DNA of 64,000 bases from Novosphingobium sp. 9U (GCF_902506425.1 NZ_LR732499.1:1-64000), one strand, 5' to 3'; positions 1-9,902 are shown, numbered from the stretch's first letter. Translations and numbers: made by a program. Notes: a model not told the origin generated them from the letters alone.

Positions 1-355
1 GTCGATCGCCTTGGCAGTCACCAAACGCTCCCGGAAAAGCCACACCTTGGTTGCATCCGGCACCGTCGTCCAGGCCAAGACCCAGGAAACGCTGCAACGA
101 GAGCCGGTCCTTGATCCGGAACCCGGTCGCATCGTCTGACAGCGAGTAGAGCGCCTGGAGCACCAGGATTTAAACACCAGCACTGGGTCGAACGGCGAGC
201 GTCCCTTTGCCGCGAGGGCTACGACGCAGCGCGGCGACCAACGGTCCGCGGAAAAACTCGAAGTCGACCAACCCTGCCAATAACTCCAGCGAATCTCCTG
301 CAGCGCTCAGCGCGTCGTGCCGGTTCAAGGGATGGAAACCACGCTGTCATGCCAT
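1..355 (-). pseudogene. IS5-family transposase remnant, N-terminal part
   Basis: Read on the minus strand, the region gives pieces of the N-terminal part of an IS5-type DDE transposase: LSAAGDSLELLAGLVDFEFF, then ILVLQALYSLSDDATGFRI and KDRLSLQRFLGLGLDD, then TVPDATKVWLFRERL. The pieces lie in different frames and are separated by frameshifts and a stop, and the element runs off the left edge, so no functional transposase can be made. It is one of several dead IS fragments around the polysaccharide genes. Family assignment is by remembered consensus. Confidence 0.75.
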
Positions 356-695
356 CAGCGCCTCCGCTGTCGCGCCGACGCAGTGAATCAGCCCAAGCCG
401 CTAGGCGCCAGCGGTCTTTTGAGGCGTCCAGTTGGCTTGATGCCAATTGACCCATCAAGCAGATTCGTGGTCTTCAGCCCTATAATGGCAACAAATTGGT
501 AGCACATCGGCAGCTTGCGGCGCACAATCCAAGTGGCCGCCTGGTGAGAGCACGACGGATATATGGTATGGCCCACTCTGCCATGCATGGCGGTTAGCGA
601 CTGGTTATTGTCGAAACGCCAGAAGAGGGCTCAAGACATAATTCTTGCAAGGTTTTTTGGCTATCCGATTTCCGTGGCCAGCGAGGGGCGGATAT
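356..695. other. Intergenic stretch, nothing recognised
   Basis: About 340 bases between the IS5 remnant and the acyltransferase gene. Short open frames exist on both strands but none has a convincing ribosome binding site or protein-like composition. The promoter of the downstream gene presumably lies here but I cannot place it. Confidence 0.5.
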
Positions 696-1817
696 ATGCG
701 AAAAGCAGAAGATGCGCTCGTGGCATCGAACGTCATGGGCAGGAGCGATCATCTTCCCGCATTGGACGGGATTAGAGGCTTGGCGGCACTGCTAGTTGTG
801 CTCGCACATCTACCTAAAATCGGCCTTGCATCGGCGCCAGCCCCGCTTAGCGGCCCATTGGGCGTGATGCTGTTCTTCATTCTAAGCGGCTTTCTAATGG
901 GTCATTTGTACCTTGCTAAGCCGTTCGACAAGGCATCCTGTAGTCACTACCTTGCCGCTCGCGCTGCAAGGGTCCTGCCTCTTTACTATTTAGTGGTGGT
1001 AGGTTGCTTTATACTGTCACATTTGATCGGCGAGGACTTCGCGTTTTATATTTCGGATAAGCGAATACTTTATCTCATGTTGCTGTCAGGACATGACTAC
1101 GTTTTCTGGTCAATCCCTCCCGAAGTTCAGTTCTACTTTGTCTTTCTGCTTCTGTGGGGACTGGGGCAGCGCGGTCGCTTGGTGGCCTGGCTGCCGGTTG
1201 CTGCCTTTCTAGTATCGGTCCTATTTGTCCTTCGACCCGTGTTTCCTGGGATTTCGGCCCTCGGGCAGTTGCAGATCTTCCTCACGGGAGTAGCTTTTGC
1301 GGCGCTCCGTCGCGTCGTTGTAACACGGATCTCTCCGAGCGCAGCGTTGGTGGTGCAGATTGGCGGTCTAATCGCCTGTTTGTTGATAATCGGGGGGATC
1401 CTCCCAATTCATAGCTTGTTAAAGGGAGTGGGCCGGTCCAAGGATGACGTTGCCTATGCGAGTTTACCGCTTGCACTTGCGGTAGGCAGCGTGCTGCTGG
1501 CGTACACGGTGGACACCCGCTTCGCACGAGCGCTCTTCGCCAATCGGGTCGCGCAACAACTCGGGGCATGGAGCTTTGGGATCTACCTCCTTCACTGGCC
1601 CATCATGTATGCGGTTCACCAGATGCTAGCAGGGTTCCTGATCCCGCAGATCGCGGTCGGAATGTTAGGTCTGACAGTGACGATTGGCGCGGCTGCTACG
1701 GCATATTACCTCTACGAGATGCCCATGCAGAAGGTTCTTCGGCCTCGACTAGCTCGCCTACTGGATCGTTCTTTCGCAATCGGGAACGGGCCAGTAGGGT
1801 CAACGTCAACGCTCTAA
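696..1817 (+). CDS. Acyltransferase family 3 membrane protein (OafA-like)
   Basis: A 373-residue polytopic membrane protein of the acyltransferase 3 family, which adds acetyl or other acyl groups to surface polysaccharides at the inner membrane. Near the N-terminus it has the family signature LDGIRGLAALLVVLAH with the conserved histidine, followed by about ten hydrophobic segments and, near the C-terminus, WSFGIYLLHWPIMY. I chose the ATG at 696 because GAGGGG lies about 7 bases upstream; an in-frame ATG at 645 has no such site. It is followed by a glycosyltransferase and a polymerase-like membrane protein, so it probably decorates an exopolysaccharide or O-antigen. The acceptor is unknown. 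Confidence 0.85.
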   Translation: MRKAEDALVASNVMGRSDHLPALDGIRGLAALLVVLAHLPKIGLASAPAPLSGPLGVMLFFILSGFLMGHLYLAKPFDKASCSHYLAARAARVLPLYYLVVVGCFILSHLIGEDFAFYISDKRILYLMLLSGHDYVFWSIPPEVQFYFVFLLLWGLGQRGRLVAWLPVAAFLVSVLFVLRPVFPGISALGQLQIFLTGVAFAALRRVVVTRISPSAALVVQIGGLIACLLIIGGILPIHSLLKGVGRSKDDVAYASLPLALAVGSVLLAYTVDTRFARALFANRVAQQLGAWSFGIYLLHWPIMYAVHQMLAGFLIPQIAVGMLGLTVTIGAAATAYYLYEMPMQKVLRPRLARLLDRSFAIGNGPVGSTSTL

Positions 1818-1874
1818 GCCGCTGAGCAAGGAAACGGTAGTCGTTCGCAAACAGCTCAGTCTCTGCTACAGGCT

Positions 1875-2777
1875 TTGCCATTCCATTCACAGGGGTGTCG
1901 GATCTTGATCGACCACAAGCGGGTAAGCGTAATTGTGCCGGTATGGAACAACGCAGCACAGCTGCTACGCTGCATAAGGGCGTTGCAAGACCAAGAATAT
2001 CCTCAGCATCTCTACGAGGTAGTGGTTGTGGACAACGGATCTACGGACGATACGGCAGTTCGAGCTCGTGAGACGGGAGTGCGCGTGCTTGAGCAGCCCA
2101 AGCCAGGGTCATACGCCGCCCGCAACTTGGCTATTGCCGAGACTCACAGTCAATTTCTCGCCTTTACCGATTCTGACTGCGTTCCGGACTCTCGGTGGCT
2201 ATCGACTGCTATGGCACGGGCTGAGCGTGAGAGCCGCCTAGGTGTGGTAGCGGGACGCATCGTGCTCTTTGATGACGATGCAGACGGTAGTAGCTGGGCA
2301 CGCAGCTATGAGGCACTGGTCGCCTTTCCGCAGCACCAAGCAAGTGAAGGGACCTGCGCAACTGCCAACTGGCTGAGCCCGCGCAGCGCTATCGTTGAGG
2401 CTGGCGGGTTCGACGAAACCGTTAAATCAGGCGGTGACCACCATATGGGTATCCGCCTACGCAATTCCGGACTAAAGCTGGTCTACGAACCCGACATGAT
2501 CGTCCACCACCCGACGCGGGCTAGCTTCGATGCGCTGCTTGCCAAGAGGCGACGCCTAACCGGCGGTCATTGGGACCGCACAACGGGTCCGATGCGCCTG
2601 CCCCGGGCTGTAGCACGCAATCTTGTGGAAACTGGTCGGCGCGGCAAGAAGATCCTCGTCGCACGCGATGCTCCACTAAGCGAACGGTTGAAGGCAGAAG
2701 CGATTCTTGTCGCACTGGGTGTGGCGGATGTTGGGGAATACATCCGCCTGGGGCTGGGCGGCAGCACCGTACGCTGA
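1875..2777 (+). CDS. Family 2 glycosyltransferase
   Basis: A 300-residue GT-A fold glycosyltransferase. The N-terminal VSVIVPVWNN strand, the VVVDNGSTDDT nucleotide-binding turn (residues about 50-60) and the metal-binding TDSDC (residues about 98-102) are all present, so it looks catalytically intact. Family 2 enzymes move a sugar from a nucleotide sugar to a growing polysaccharide on the cytoplasmic face of the membrane. There are no clear transmembrane segments. A TTG at 1905 is an alternative start. The next gene begins 6 bases downstream, which suggests co-transcription in a polysaccharide locus. Sugar specificity cannot be read from sequence. Confidence 0.85.
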   Translation: MPFHSQGCRILIDHKRVSVIVPVWNNAAQLLRCIRALQDQEYPQHLYEVVVVDNGSTDDTAVRARETGVRVLEQPKPGSYAARNLAIAETHSQFLAFTDSDCVPDSRWLSTAMARAERESRLGVVAGRIVLFDDDADGSSWARSYEALVAFPQHQASEGTCATANWLSPRSAIVEAGGFDETVKSGGDHHMGIRLRNSGLKLVYEPDMIVHHPTRASFDALLAKRRRLTGGHWDRTTGPMRLPRAVARNLVETGRRGKKILVARDAPLSERLKAEAILVALGVADVGEYIRLGLGGSTVR

Positions 2778-2783
2778 ATCACA

Positions 2784-4088
2784 ATGGGAGCACTGGTTAT
2801 GGCCACAACAATTCCCTGTGGCATCGGCCGAGGCGGGGCATGGCCCGCCTCTCCTCGACAGGCTGCCGCAGGAGCGGCTGTGCAGCGCCTGGCGATCGTC
2901 ACCGTTGTCGCCGGTGTCATGTACAATGCGCTGCTTGCTATACTAGCAGCGCACGGTGTGGCGATGAACGTAACAGTCGTAATTGCCTGCGAGATCCTGA
3001 TTCTTCTAACAGCACTCGGGGCATCGGCAATGGGAGGGGCGCGGCGCAGCGACGCCCTGCCGTTGGGCTACATCTATTTCTCTGCCACGCTGACGCTGGT
3101 GATGTCGCTGGCACAGACGAGATTAGCAATAGATGGATTACGAAACGTACTCATCATTGCCGGCTTTACACTGCTCGGCGGCCGCGTGAACGAACGAACG
3201 GTACGCACTGTTTTCACGGTCTGCTCTGCAGTGATGCTGCTCGTATTAATCTGGGAGATTTCTGCGCTGGAGTCCTATGCGGCTACCTTTCGCCCAGCGG
3301 ACTATCTTGCCGCAACCCGCGGCTACGCGGTTCAGGAGTTCTACGAAGATGTTGGGCTCAGCATCGGAACTATCGCGTATAGTAGCCGTTTTTCTTTTGG
3401 CATTTTTACCGGGCCGCGAACATCGTCAATCATGCTAGAGCAGGTCGGCATAAACTGCTTTGCAATCACATTAATGATCTATTCCTCCTCTTTGTGGTCT
3501 CGTCTTTCTATCATGGAGAAAATTCTATTAGCCTCCACGATTGTTCTCATAATATTATCTAATAATGCGAGGATGGCATCCTTAATTTTACCCGTTATTA
3601 TAATTGGATACTTCGTCTTCCCTCGACTCCCCCGGTATCTTAACCTTGCAATCCCAGTGGTCCTTCTGGCTGCCATGCTGCTAGTCTTCCAGTTTCACCC
3701 CGTGCGTATCGGCGATGACCTGATTGGCCGTCTGGGCGTCACGTACAAGTTCCTGTCGCGGTTAACTCCGCAAGACCTCCTCGCTGGTAACCCTCGCTTG
3801 CTAACCAGAGCATTCGACACGGGCTACGGTTATACCATTGCGGCAAACACGATCTTTGGGGCGTTCGCCTACTGGACGTACCTGACCTTTGTTGTCCCGC
3901 AAGACAGCGCTGCGAAACGTCGTACTGCTTGGTCGATGAACACATATATCTACCTCTGGCTTATGGTCGGCGGAACTGCATCTTTTTCGATGAAGACGGC
4001 ATCGCTGCTTTGGTTTCTTGTTGGCTTCATACGTGTCTCGCCCGGTGATAGCGATGATGTACACAGGGTGCTGCCTAAACGGCTGTGA
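2784..4088 (+). CDS. Polytopic membrane protein, polysaccharide polymerase/ligase-like
   Basis: A 434-residue protein with roughly ten hydrophobic segments and a larger hydrophilic stretch in the middle (residues about 170-220). This layout is shared by O-antigen ligases and Wzy-type polymerases. I see no sharply diagnostic motif, so the call rests on topology and on position 6 bases after a glycosyltransferase and near an acyltransferase. The ATG at 2784 may be upstream of the true start, since the first 35 residues are poor in membrane character; an ATG at 2799 is close by. The family assignment is inference. Confidence 0.6.
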   Translation: MGALVMATTIPCGIGRGGAWPASPRQAAAGAAVQRLAIVTVVAGVMYNALLAILAAHGVAMNVTVVIACEILILLTALGASAMGGARRSDALPLGYIYFSATLTLVMSLAQTRLAIDGLRNVLIIAGFTLLGGRVNERTVRTVFTVCSAVMLLVLIWEISALESYAATFRPADYLAATRGYAVQEFYEDVGLSIGTIAYSSRFSFGIFTGPRTSSIMLEQVGINCFAITLMIYSSSLWSRLSIMEKILLASTIVLIILSNNARMASLILPVIIIGYFVFPRLPRYLNLAIPVVLLAAMLLVFQFHPVRIGDDLIGRLGVTYKFLSRLTPQDLLAGNPRLLTRAFDTGYGYTIAANTIFGAFAYWTYLTFVVPQDSAAKRRTAWSMNTYIYLWLMVGGTASFSMKTASLLWFLVGFIRVSPGDSDDVHRVLPKRL

Positions 4089-4260
4089 GTGGTTCCACGC
4101 CGACAGATGAGTTCGAAATAGACCTTGGTGCGCTCATCGTAGTCGCGCTGAGAACCACATAAACAGTGCCCGCAGTCCCTGGACTAGGAAGCATCGCCGA
4201 TGGCTGGCAGCCCAAGGCTTCGATCATCCTACCCGCCAAAATGGCTTCGAAGAGATGCGG

Positions 4261-4677
4261 CTACACGTGAGTAAAATCGACGACGCGCGCGCCCAAGCGG
4301 TCCCATATCGCCGGGCGGTCGATCTGATCAGTGCCGGAATGGCGAGTATCGAGCATAAACTCGGCTTCGGTCAGGCGAAGCGGGTCATTCTGCTCGATGA
4401 AGATCGTCGGACCTACTGCATTGGGCGGCAGTTCGACCGCCAACATCGCGAGGCGGCGCACGGTTACCCTAATTTGCCGCAGCAGACCCTGGCCCCGAAC
4501 AGCTCGCTCTACAAAGATGTAATTCAGCGCCACAGCTGCTCTAGGCCATCCAGGCCGCTCCGGCATGGCAGTCACCAATGAATTCGCTCCGCTCAGCAGC
4601 GTGCCAACCTCATCCTCCAGGACTGCTACAAGTTCTCGGTGCTTGCGTCCGAACGCTAGACAGTGCGTTTCATTCAT
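4261..4677 (-). pseudogene. Possible GNAT-like protein, probably truncated
   Basis: A 138-codon minus-strand frame starting at the ATG at 4677, which lies directly after an AAGGAG inside an IS3 remnant. The segment YIFVERAVRGQGLLRQI resembles the acetyl-CoA binding turn of GNAT acetyltransferases (R-x-x-G-x-G/L). The frame stops at 4261, but the same frame stays open past that stop to 4084, so the stop may be a nonsense mutation in a longer protein. The IS3 end may have replaced the original N-terminus. The call is weak; it could be a non-functional leftover. Confidence 0.35.
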
Positions 4678-4880
4678 ACTCCTTGCGCCAGTGATAATAG
4701 CTTTGCTCGATAACCGCGATCCGCCGACACGCATCCACCGTCGTCCCGCCTTGCGCCAAAACGATCTCAGCTTCACGTAGCTTCCCGATAATCTCTTCCG
4801 GCTTGTGCCTCTGCCCTTTTCTAAACTCCGCATGATCCAAAATAACAGAGATTTCGGACCACTCAGAAGGGGGCAGATCA
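4677..4880 (-). mobile_element. IS3-family (IS407-type) end with truncated orfA
   Basis: The minus strand encodes RHKPEEIIGKLREAEIVLAQ followed by GGTTVDACRRIAVIEQSYYH and WRKEYE, the helix-turn-helix start of an IS3-family OrfA, ending at a stop near 4674. Upstream of it lies a terminal-repeat-like sequence (minus-strand TGATCTGCCCCCTTCTGAGT at about 4880-4861). No orfB and no second end are present here, so this is a dead left end. It abuts the GNAT-like fragment, suggesting the insertion broke that gene. Confidence 0.7.
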
Positions 4881-5157
4881 GTTACCTGGCAGGACCATCA
4901 GTGCACACTCGTACATGCGAGACTTTTCACCCATAAGGGAAAGGGAGCGAAACAACCGCAGGCTGGCGGGTGCTGCCGCGCAGCGGAGTGCAACTTCCGA
5001 GAGGACAGCGAGAAGCACGCGCTGATGATAGGCGTTTGAGGCTAGTCTGCAATGCAGCATCTCTGTTACGAGTTGCCGTTCGCGCGCTATGACTTTCGTC
5101 GTCGGACACTCATAGCATCGCGCTCGGCTAGCCTGGCCTCTCACGCGTCGCTTCGTG

Positions 5158-5457
5158 TTAGTGGCGAGTTCCCGTGATGATGGCACCGATCGGGTCGGCG
5201 GGTGCTCTGACCTTGTGAGGCTTCGATTGACTTTTGCGTGCTTGCGCTTGCGCGGTGCGCTTAGGAAGCTCTTGTTTTTGATGCCTCGATTTAAACAACG
5301 GGTCCCTACCAAAACGTACCGAGGTCTTTTCGGGTCGTACGAACGTCGAAAGAGTGGAGAGTTGCGCATCGGCTAATGCTGAATTTACCGCGATCGTCCC
5401 GGCTACGGATAGGAAGCCGATCTTGATGAGCTTCCTGTAGTCTTTAATGATGAACAT
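5158..5457 (-). CDS. Small putative exported protein
   Basis: A 99-residue frame with a signal-peptide-like start: basic residues, then a hydrophobic stretch (IGFLSVAGTIAVNSALADAQ) with an Ala-x-Ala type end near residue 30. GAGG lies 7 bases before the ATG, which supports expression. The rest is basic and low in hydrophobicity, and I recognise no domain. It is isolated, flanked by stretches with no gene, and could be a chance frame. Confidence 0.35.
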   Translation of the reverse strand: MFIIKDYRKLIKIGFLSVAGTIAVNSALADAQLSTLSTFVRPEKTSVRFGRDPLFKSRHQKQELPKRTAQAQARKSQSKPHKVRAPADPIGAIITGTRH

Positions 5458-6218
5458 AGATCAACCTCGTCGCCCGGACTGCTACAAAGGATGTTGAACA
5501 TACCGTCGCCGTCTCGGCAAGCTACATGTATGACTCGGTTCAACGATTAGCTTGCCTACGTGTGATCCGCTGGTCTTGGTTGAAGAGATGCGGCCAACTT
5601 AGCCGACAAGAGCAGCGACCGCTTGCAGCGAAACGGCGGGAGAGTTATCCGGAAACCGTAGACCGAATGTGCCCGACCTATATCACAGGTCTGATTGGGC
5701 CAAGGGTCGCAGGAGCATCCAACCTATGGCAGCTCACTCCAGTGCGAAAACCTACGACTTGCTGCATCTTTGATCGGGGGCGGGCTGTGGGACAGCGCCT
5801 ACCCCTTCTTGCCGTCCGCGGATCCTTGCTCAGGCGGGTCGGAAAAAGAGTTCAGCGTGTTAAATGCATGAGTTCTCGTCGCAGGGCCTATCATGCAGAT
5901 CGGCACCCTGTTGGACCTCGGCAGGCGTGACAGCCGGCTAGTAGACGGGGAAAGCTCCCAAACGGCGTCAGTCTTCGAGAGCCAAATAGTACCGCGTGTG
6001 GTTGAGGGTGCCTTACTTGCGCAGAGCTCCCAGTTCGCCCAGCTCGGCAAGGTCGTGCGCGGCCGTTGCCATAGCGGCATCGGTGATGGTTCGGTAATTG
6101 CCCAAAGTTCTCAATTCCTTCGGCAAACAACGTACGCATCCGATAGCGGCCGTGGTTGACGTGTAGCGGCGAGCGCGCTTGCGTTTAGCCTCGGTCGAGG
6201 AACGCCTCGAAGCCTTCG
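5458..6218. other. Stretch without a supported gene
   Basis: Several overlapping open frames occur on both strands, none with a good ribosome binding site or family motif. The right part (from about 6013) adjoins an IS66 remnant and may be decayed insertion-sequence DNA. Confidence 0.4.
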
Positions 6219-6452
6219 TCAGCCAACGCTCGTCGGAACGCTGCATTGGCGTCGCGATCGGTTTCTGCCGTCCTTTGCCGCCGGCCATACGAACCGACCT
6301 TTCTCGAGGCGTTTGGCGTACAGGGACATGCCGATGCCGTCATGCCACAGGATCTTGCAAAGCGATCCGCTCCGCCCACGAAAGACATACAGATCGCCGG
6401 CATGATCGTCCTTCTTGAGGCACTGCTGGACCTTGAGGGCCAGTGAACGCAT
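6219..6452 (-). pseudogene. IS66-family TnpB (Orf2) remnant
   Basis: The minus-strand frame gives LALKVQQCLKKDDHAGDLYV, FRGRSGSLCKILWHDGIGMS and LYAKRLEKGRFVWP, the conserved body of the IS66 accessory protein TnpB. After residue 63 the frame loses similarity, and neither a TnpC transposase nor IS66 ends are present nearby. It is a short dead fragment, one of four different IS families seen as debris in the left 15 kb. Confidence 0.8.
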
Positions 6453-6619
6453 GCCTCGGCGCAGAGATGGAAGACTAACTCGACGCTGCTCTACAGTGTA
6501 GCTGCCGAGTAGCAGCGCCTAAGAGCGTATAGGAACGCAGCTGCCGGTACCGCCGGCCCCAGAACGGCTTCTCGGCCATCGCCGCCTTCCGGTTCCGCTT
6601 CGCTCCACCTCCAGGCGCC

Positions 6620-6680
6620 AATGGCAACGCAGACGACAATGCACTAACAATCATCACGGACCACTCAGTGGGGGCCGGCC
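6620..6680 (-). repeat. Solo IS3-type terminal sequence, copy 1
   Basis: Read on the minus strand, this has GGCCCCCACTGAGTGGTCCG followed by TGATGATTGTTAGTGCATTG. A closely matching stretch occurs on the plus strand at about 12963-13020, and the CTGAGTGGTCCG part also matches the IS3 end near 4850. It is best read as an orphan IS3-family end. It overlaps the 3' end of the small membrane protein gene ending at 6665. Confidence 0.5.
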
Positions 6681-6952
6681 AAGACCACAGCGTAGATGCC
6701 AACACCTATCATTGCCCACAATGCCGAGGTCGCGCCGACGATGATGGCTAGGCGCTGACGGATCGGCAGCTTTTTGTCTGAAGAAACCTGATGGTAGTTG
6801 TTAACGAGCATGTTCTGCAGATGCCGCGCGTGAGTAGCGCTGGAGCCTGATGCGGATAGGCGCTCCTGGGCTTGCTCCAGTTGCGCGAGCCCGGCGTTAT
6901 ACTCCTCCTCCTCGTCGAAGTCGGAGACCTTCAGCTTAAAGGCTTGCGGCAT
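6665..6952 (-). CDS. Small protein with one C-terminal membrane helix
   Basis: A 95-residue protein. I chose the ATG at 6952 because AGGAGAG precedes it by 5 bases. The N-terminal half is acidic and helical (DEEEEYNAGLAQLEQAQERL), and the C-terminus has a basic patch and one hydrophobic helix (LAIIVGATSALWAMIGVGIY), so it is probably a tail-anchored inner-membrane protein. The last codons fall inside an IS3-type terminal sequence, so the original C-terminus may have been replaced. No family recognised. Confidence 0.55.
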   Translation of the reverse strand: MPQAFKLKVSDFDEEEEYNAGLAQLEQAQERLSASGSSATHARHLQNMLVNNYHQVSSDKKLPIRQRLAIIVGATSALWAMIGVGIYAVVLAGPH

Positions 6953-7436
6953 AAGAACTCTCCTGTGGATCGATCTTGTGGCGTGCGCAGCTTTCGAGAG
7001 AATGGAAGCGCATAGTAAACCAGGTATTACTGGCGCAGTGCTTGTCACAGAGCCCAGTTAGCGCGCAGAAAAGCGCCTGCAAACGGACAGAGCTACGGTA
7101 GCAAGTGGCTGAAGGTCTGCCTGGTTGTCCTGCATTCTGCGCGGTGCTTCATTCGATGCTGCAGTGGGAGGTTCGATGTCTGAACCGTGAAGATTCCCAT
7201 TAACGCTGAGATGTGATTTAAGACATCACCATGCCTGAGCTCGCCAGGCGTCTAGTAGCGACGACTCAGCTGTAGCTCACTCCACATCAACGCGCTTCCT
7301 CGGGCGTTACCGAGCAGCCTTAACGAAGGATTCCCTAGCGAGAAAACTCACGAGATTGCGCGGATACTAGCTTTGGCTTACACAATGAACGATTTTGCGC
7401 TAACATCGGCCATGGCTTAATTCAGTGGGGTTTTGA
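6953..7436. other. Upstream region of the parA-parB-repA block
   Basis: About 480 bases without a supported gene. A possible promoter for parA is TTGCGC near 7357 with an AT-rich TACACAA about 17 bases later (near 7380). A second TTTGCGCTAAC at about 7394 resembles the first, which might be an operator pair. Both are weak guesses. Confidence 0.3.
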
Positions 7437-8639
7437 GTGGCAGGATCGAATGCAGTTGTCTCTCAGATTGGAGATCTCGCTTCAGCCGGCGAGAAGATGA
7501 TCGAGCGTTTGCGCCGAAAGGCCTTTCTGCCGGACAGCCGCAAGGGACTGACCGTAAGATTCGGCATCGCTGAGGCGGCTCAGCTCCTTGGCTGCTCCAC
7601 AAACCGGATTCGCATGGCCGAGGATGATGGGCGCCTTCCCCCTCCTCCGGCGGGAGAGAACGGGCGCCGGCTCGGCTATTCGGTTATGGAATTGCTCCAC
7701 ATGCGCAAGGTGCTGCGCGCCTCCCCTGCTCGCGCTTCTATCGATGTGCCAGCGATTATCGCGGTTCAAAATTTCAAAGGCGGCGTCGGCAAATCCACCG
7801 TGACGACCCACTTGGCTCATTACTTCGGGGTGCAGGGATACCGCGTGCTGGTTGTCGATTGCGACAGCCAGGCAACGACGACCACGCTCTTTGGCTTCAA
7901 TCCTCATTTCAACGTCACGCGTCGGGAGACGCTCTACCCGTACCTTTCTATTGATCCAACCCAAACGAACCTCCACTATGCAGTCAAGCGCACGCCGTGG
8001 CCGAACGTCGATCTCATACCGTCGAACCTTGAATTGTTCGATGTTGAATACGAACTCGCCGCCGCCGGCTCGGACGGACAGTCTGTCCTTGCAGCGCGCT
8101 TTCGCAAGCTCAAACAAGGTCTGATGGACCTTGCTAGCGACTACGATATTGTCATCCTCGATCCGCCGCCTGCCCTCGGCACGATCAGCCTAGCAGTCAT
8201 GCAGGCCGCAAACGCTCTGCTCGTACCGCTGGCCGCAACGACGCCTGACTTTTGCTCGACGGTGCAGTTCCTTTCGATGATGGACCAGGTACTCGAACAA
8301 CTCACCGGCGCCGGAATCTCGGTAGACTACTCGTTCGTGCGCCTGCTCTGCTCGAAATTCGACGGCAACGATCCGAGCCACGACATGGTCCGCTCGATCA
8401 TGGAACAGACCTTCGGCCCAGCCCTGCTCCCGGTTCCTATCCTCGACAGTGCCGAGATCAGCCATGCGGCAATGCGAATGATGACAGTCTACGAGCTTGA
8501 AAAGCCGATTGGAACGCCACGCACGCACAAGCGCTGTCGCGCCAATCTGGACGAAGCGTTGGGGCAGATAGAGCAACTGGTCCGCACAGGCTGGGGACGC
8601 AGCCAGGAGATGGATGAGGAGCTTTTAGTCAATGGCTAA
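7437..8639 (+). CDS. parA: Plasmid partition ATPase ParA (RepA-type, with N-terminal HTH)
   Basis: A 400-residue ParA ATPase that drives segregation of the plasmid with ParB and its parS sites. Residues 40-65 form a MerR-like helix-turn-helix (AEAAQLLGCSTNRIRM), typical of the type Ia class that also represses its own operon. The deviant Walker A motif KGGVGKST is at 114-121 and the A' motif DCDSQATTT at 141-149; Walker B is the IVILDPPPALG segment. The start is GTG at 7437. It is followed by parB and an initiator gene in the same direction, so replication and partition genes form one module as in repABC-like replicons. Confidence 0.93.
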   Translation: MAGSNAVVSQIGDLASAGEKMIERLRRKAFLPDSRKGLTVRFGIAEAAQLLGCSTNRIRMAEDDGRLPPPPAGENGRRLGYSVMELLHMRKVLRASPARASIDVPAIIAVQNFKGGVGKSTVTTHLAHYFGVQGYRVLVVDCDSQATTTTLFGFNPHFNVTRRETLYPYLSIDPTQTNLHYAVKRTPWPNVDLIPSNLELFDVEYELAAAGSDGQSVLAARFRKLKQGLMDLASDYDIVILDPPPALGTISLAVMQAANALLVPLAATTPDFCSTVQFLSMMDQVLEQLTGAGISVDYSFVRLLCSKFDGNDPSHDMVRSIMEQTFGPALLPVPILDSAEISHAAMRMMTVYELEKPIGTPRTHKRCRANLDEALGQIEQLVRTGWGRSQEMDEELLVNG

Positions 8640-8749
8640 TTGGAACTCGCCCGACGGAGGCGCCCGCGCCAGCAGGGGCGCATCCATTTGGATCCACTGT
8701 ACACCCTCTATGCTCATTGTTTGGTATCGTTTTGTTCCCGAGGTAAGCA

Positions 8750-9793
8750 ATGGCCGGTAAACAACACGATTATCTCGCCGCTCTGCTCTCCGACGATGAA
8801 GAAGCGCTCTCACCGTCGTCAGCCGAACCCGAAGTGCGAGCCGAACGCACGCGCGGCACCACGCTTCTTGATCGCGCGAGCGCCCTCGCTCGCGTCGCTA
8901 GTGGTGAAGTTCGGCAAGTCACGCAGCTAATGCTCGATCCCTCGAGAGTCCGTGTCTGGACAGGCAATGCGCGCAATTACGCTAATCTCTCCGAAGCTTC
9001 CTGTCGCGAACTCATCGATTCAATCGTTGCTGAAGGAGGGCAGAAAGTTCCTGCGGTAGTGCGGCGGATTGAAGGCGACCCACAGCATGACTACGAGGTC
9101 ATCGCGGGCACACGTCGGCACTGGTCGATATCGTGGCTACGCGCGCATTCATACCCTGACATGCAGTTCGTTGCGCAAGTTGCGCAGCTTGATGACGAGG
9201 CCGCTTTTCGCCTTGCCGATCTGGAGAACCGTGCCAGGCTCGACGTGTCTGACCTCGAGCGAGCGCGCAACTATGCCGAGGCTTTGAAGGCGCACTACGG
9301 TAATCATCTCACTCGCATGGCGGAACGCCTCAAGCTATCCAAGGGCTGGCTGTCGAAGATGCTAAAGGTTGCGGCAATCCCCGATGTCGTACTCGCCGCA
9401 TTTGCGTCCCTTCACGACGTGCAGCTTAAGCCCGCTTATGCGTTGGCCCAAGCCCTCGACGACAAGGACCATGCCGTCGCAATCCGCAAGGAGGCAGCGC
9501 GGCTTGCGAGGGAACAGACAGTACGCAGAGCCGAGGCTCGCCCCGCCCTGCCCTCGGCCGATGTGCTCAAGGCGCTGCTCGCTGCGCCCACGGCGGATGC
9601 GTCAAAATCACAGCCTGTGACCGTAGTGCTTCAGCGTACCGGACGTGCCGTTGTCACGCTGCGATCCAGCAATCGCCAAGGCCTAACTGTGCGCCTGCAC
9701 GCAGGTTCAGGCGCACAATTGGACGAAGTCCTAAATTGTGTGCGCAACCTGCTGTTGCAACTCGATGAGGAAGGCCAAGGATTGCAGCCGTGA
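8750..9793 (+). CDS. parB: Plasmid partition protein ParB
   Basis: A 347-residue ParB-family CTPase/DNA-binding protein that spreads from parS and is moved by ParA. The conserved EVIAGTRRHWS box (residues 116-126), the LADLENRARLDVSDLERA segment (155-172) and the central helix-turn-helix AERLKLSKGWLSKML (191-205) are clear. The ATG at 8750 is preceded by GAGG and lies 110 bases after parA. Two perfect palindromes lie just downstream and are likely its binding sites. Confidence 0.93.
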   Translation: MAGKQHDYLAALLSDDEEALSPSSAEPEVRAERTRGTTLLDRASALARVASGEVRQVTQLMLDPSRVRVWTGNARNYANLSEASCRELIDSIVAEGGQKVPAVVRRIEGDPQHDYEVIAGTRRHWSISWLRAHSYPDMQFVAQVAQLDDEAAFRLADLENRARLDVSDLERARNYAEALKAHYGNHLTRMAERLKLSKGWLSKMLKVAAIPDVVLAAFASLHDVQLKPAYALAQALDDKDHAVAIRKEAARLAREQTVRRAEARPALPSADVLKALLAAPTADASKSQPVTVVLQRTGRAVVTLRSSNRQGLTVRLHAGSGAQLDEVLNCVRNLLLQLDEEGQGLQP

Positions 9794-9851
9794 CTTGCTG
9801 GGTTAAATCTGAAACGAACTGCGACATCAGCGATTGCTGTGCCCACCAGCA

Positions 9852-9896
9852 TGTTTCCCCGGGGAAACACAACGCATGTGTTTCCCCGGGGAAACA
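9852..9896. promoter_or_regulatory. Two parS-like palindromes
   Basis: Two identical 18-bp perfect palindromes, TGTTTCCCCGGGGAAACA, at 9852-9869 and 9879-9896, separated by a 9-base spacer. The outer TGTTTC...GAAACA arms are those of the classic parS, but the centre is CCCCGG-rich rather than ACGT. They sit between parB and repA, just before the repA start, so ParB bound here could also control the initiator gene. Confidence 0.75.
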
Positions 9897-9902
9897 CAAC
9901 GC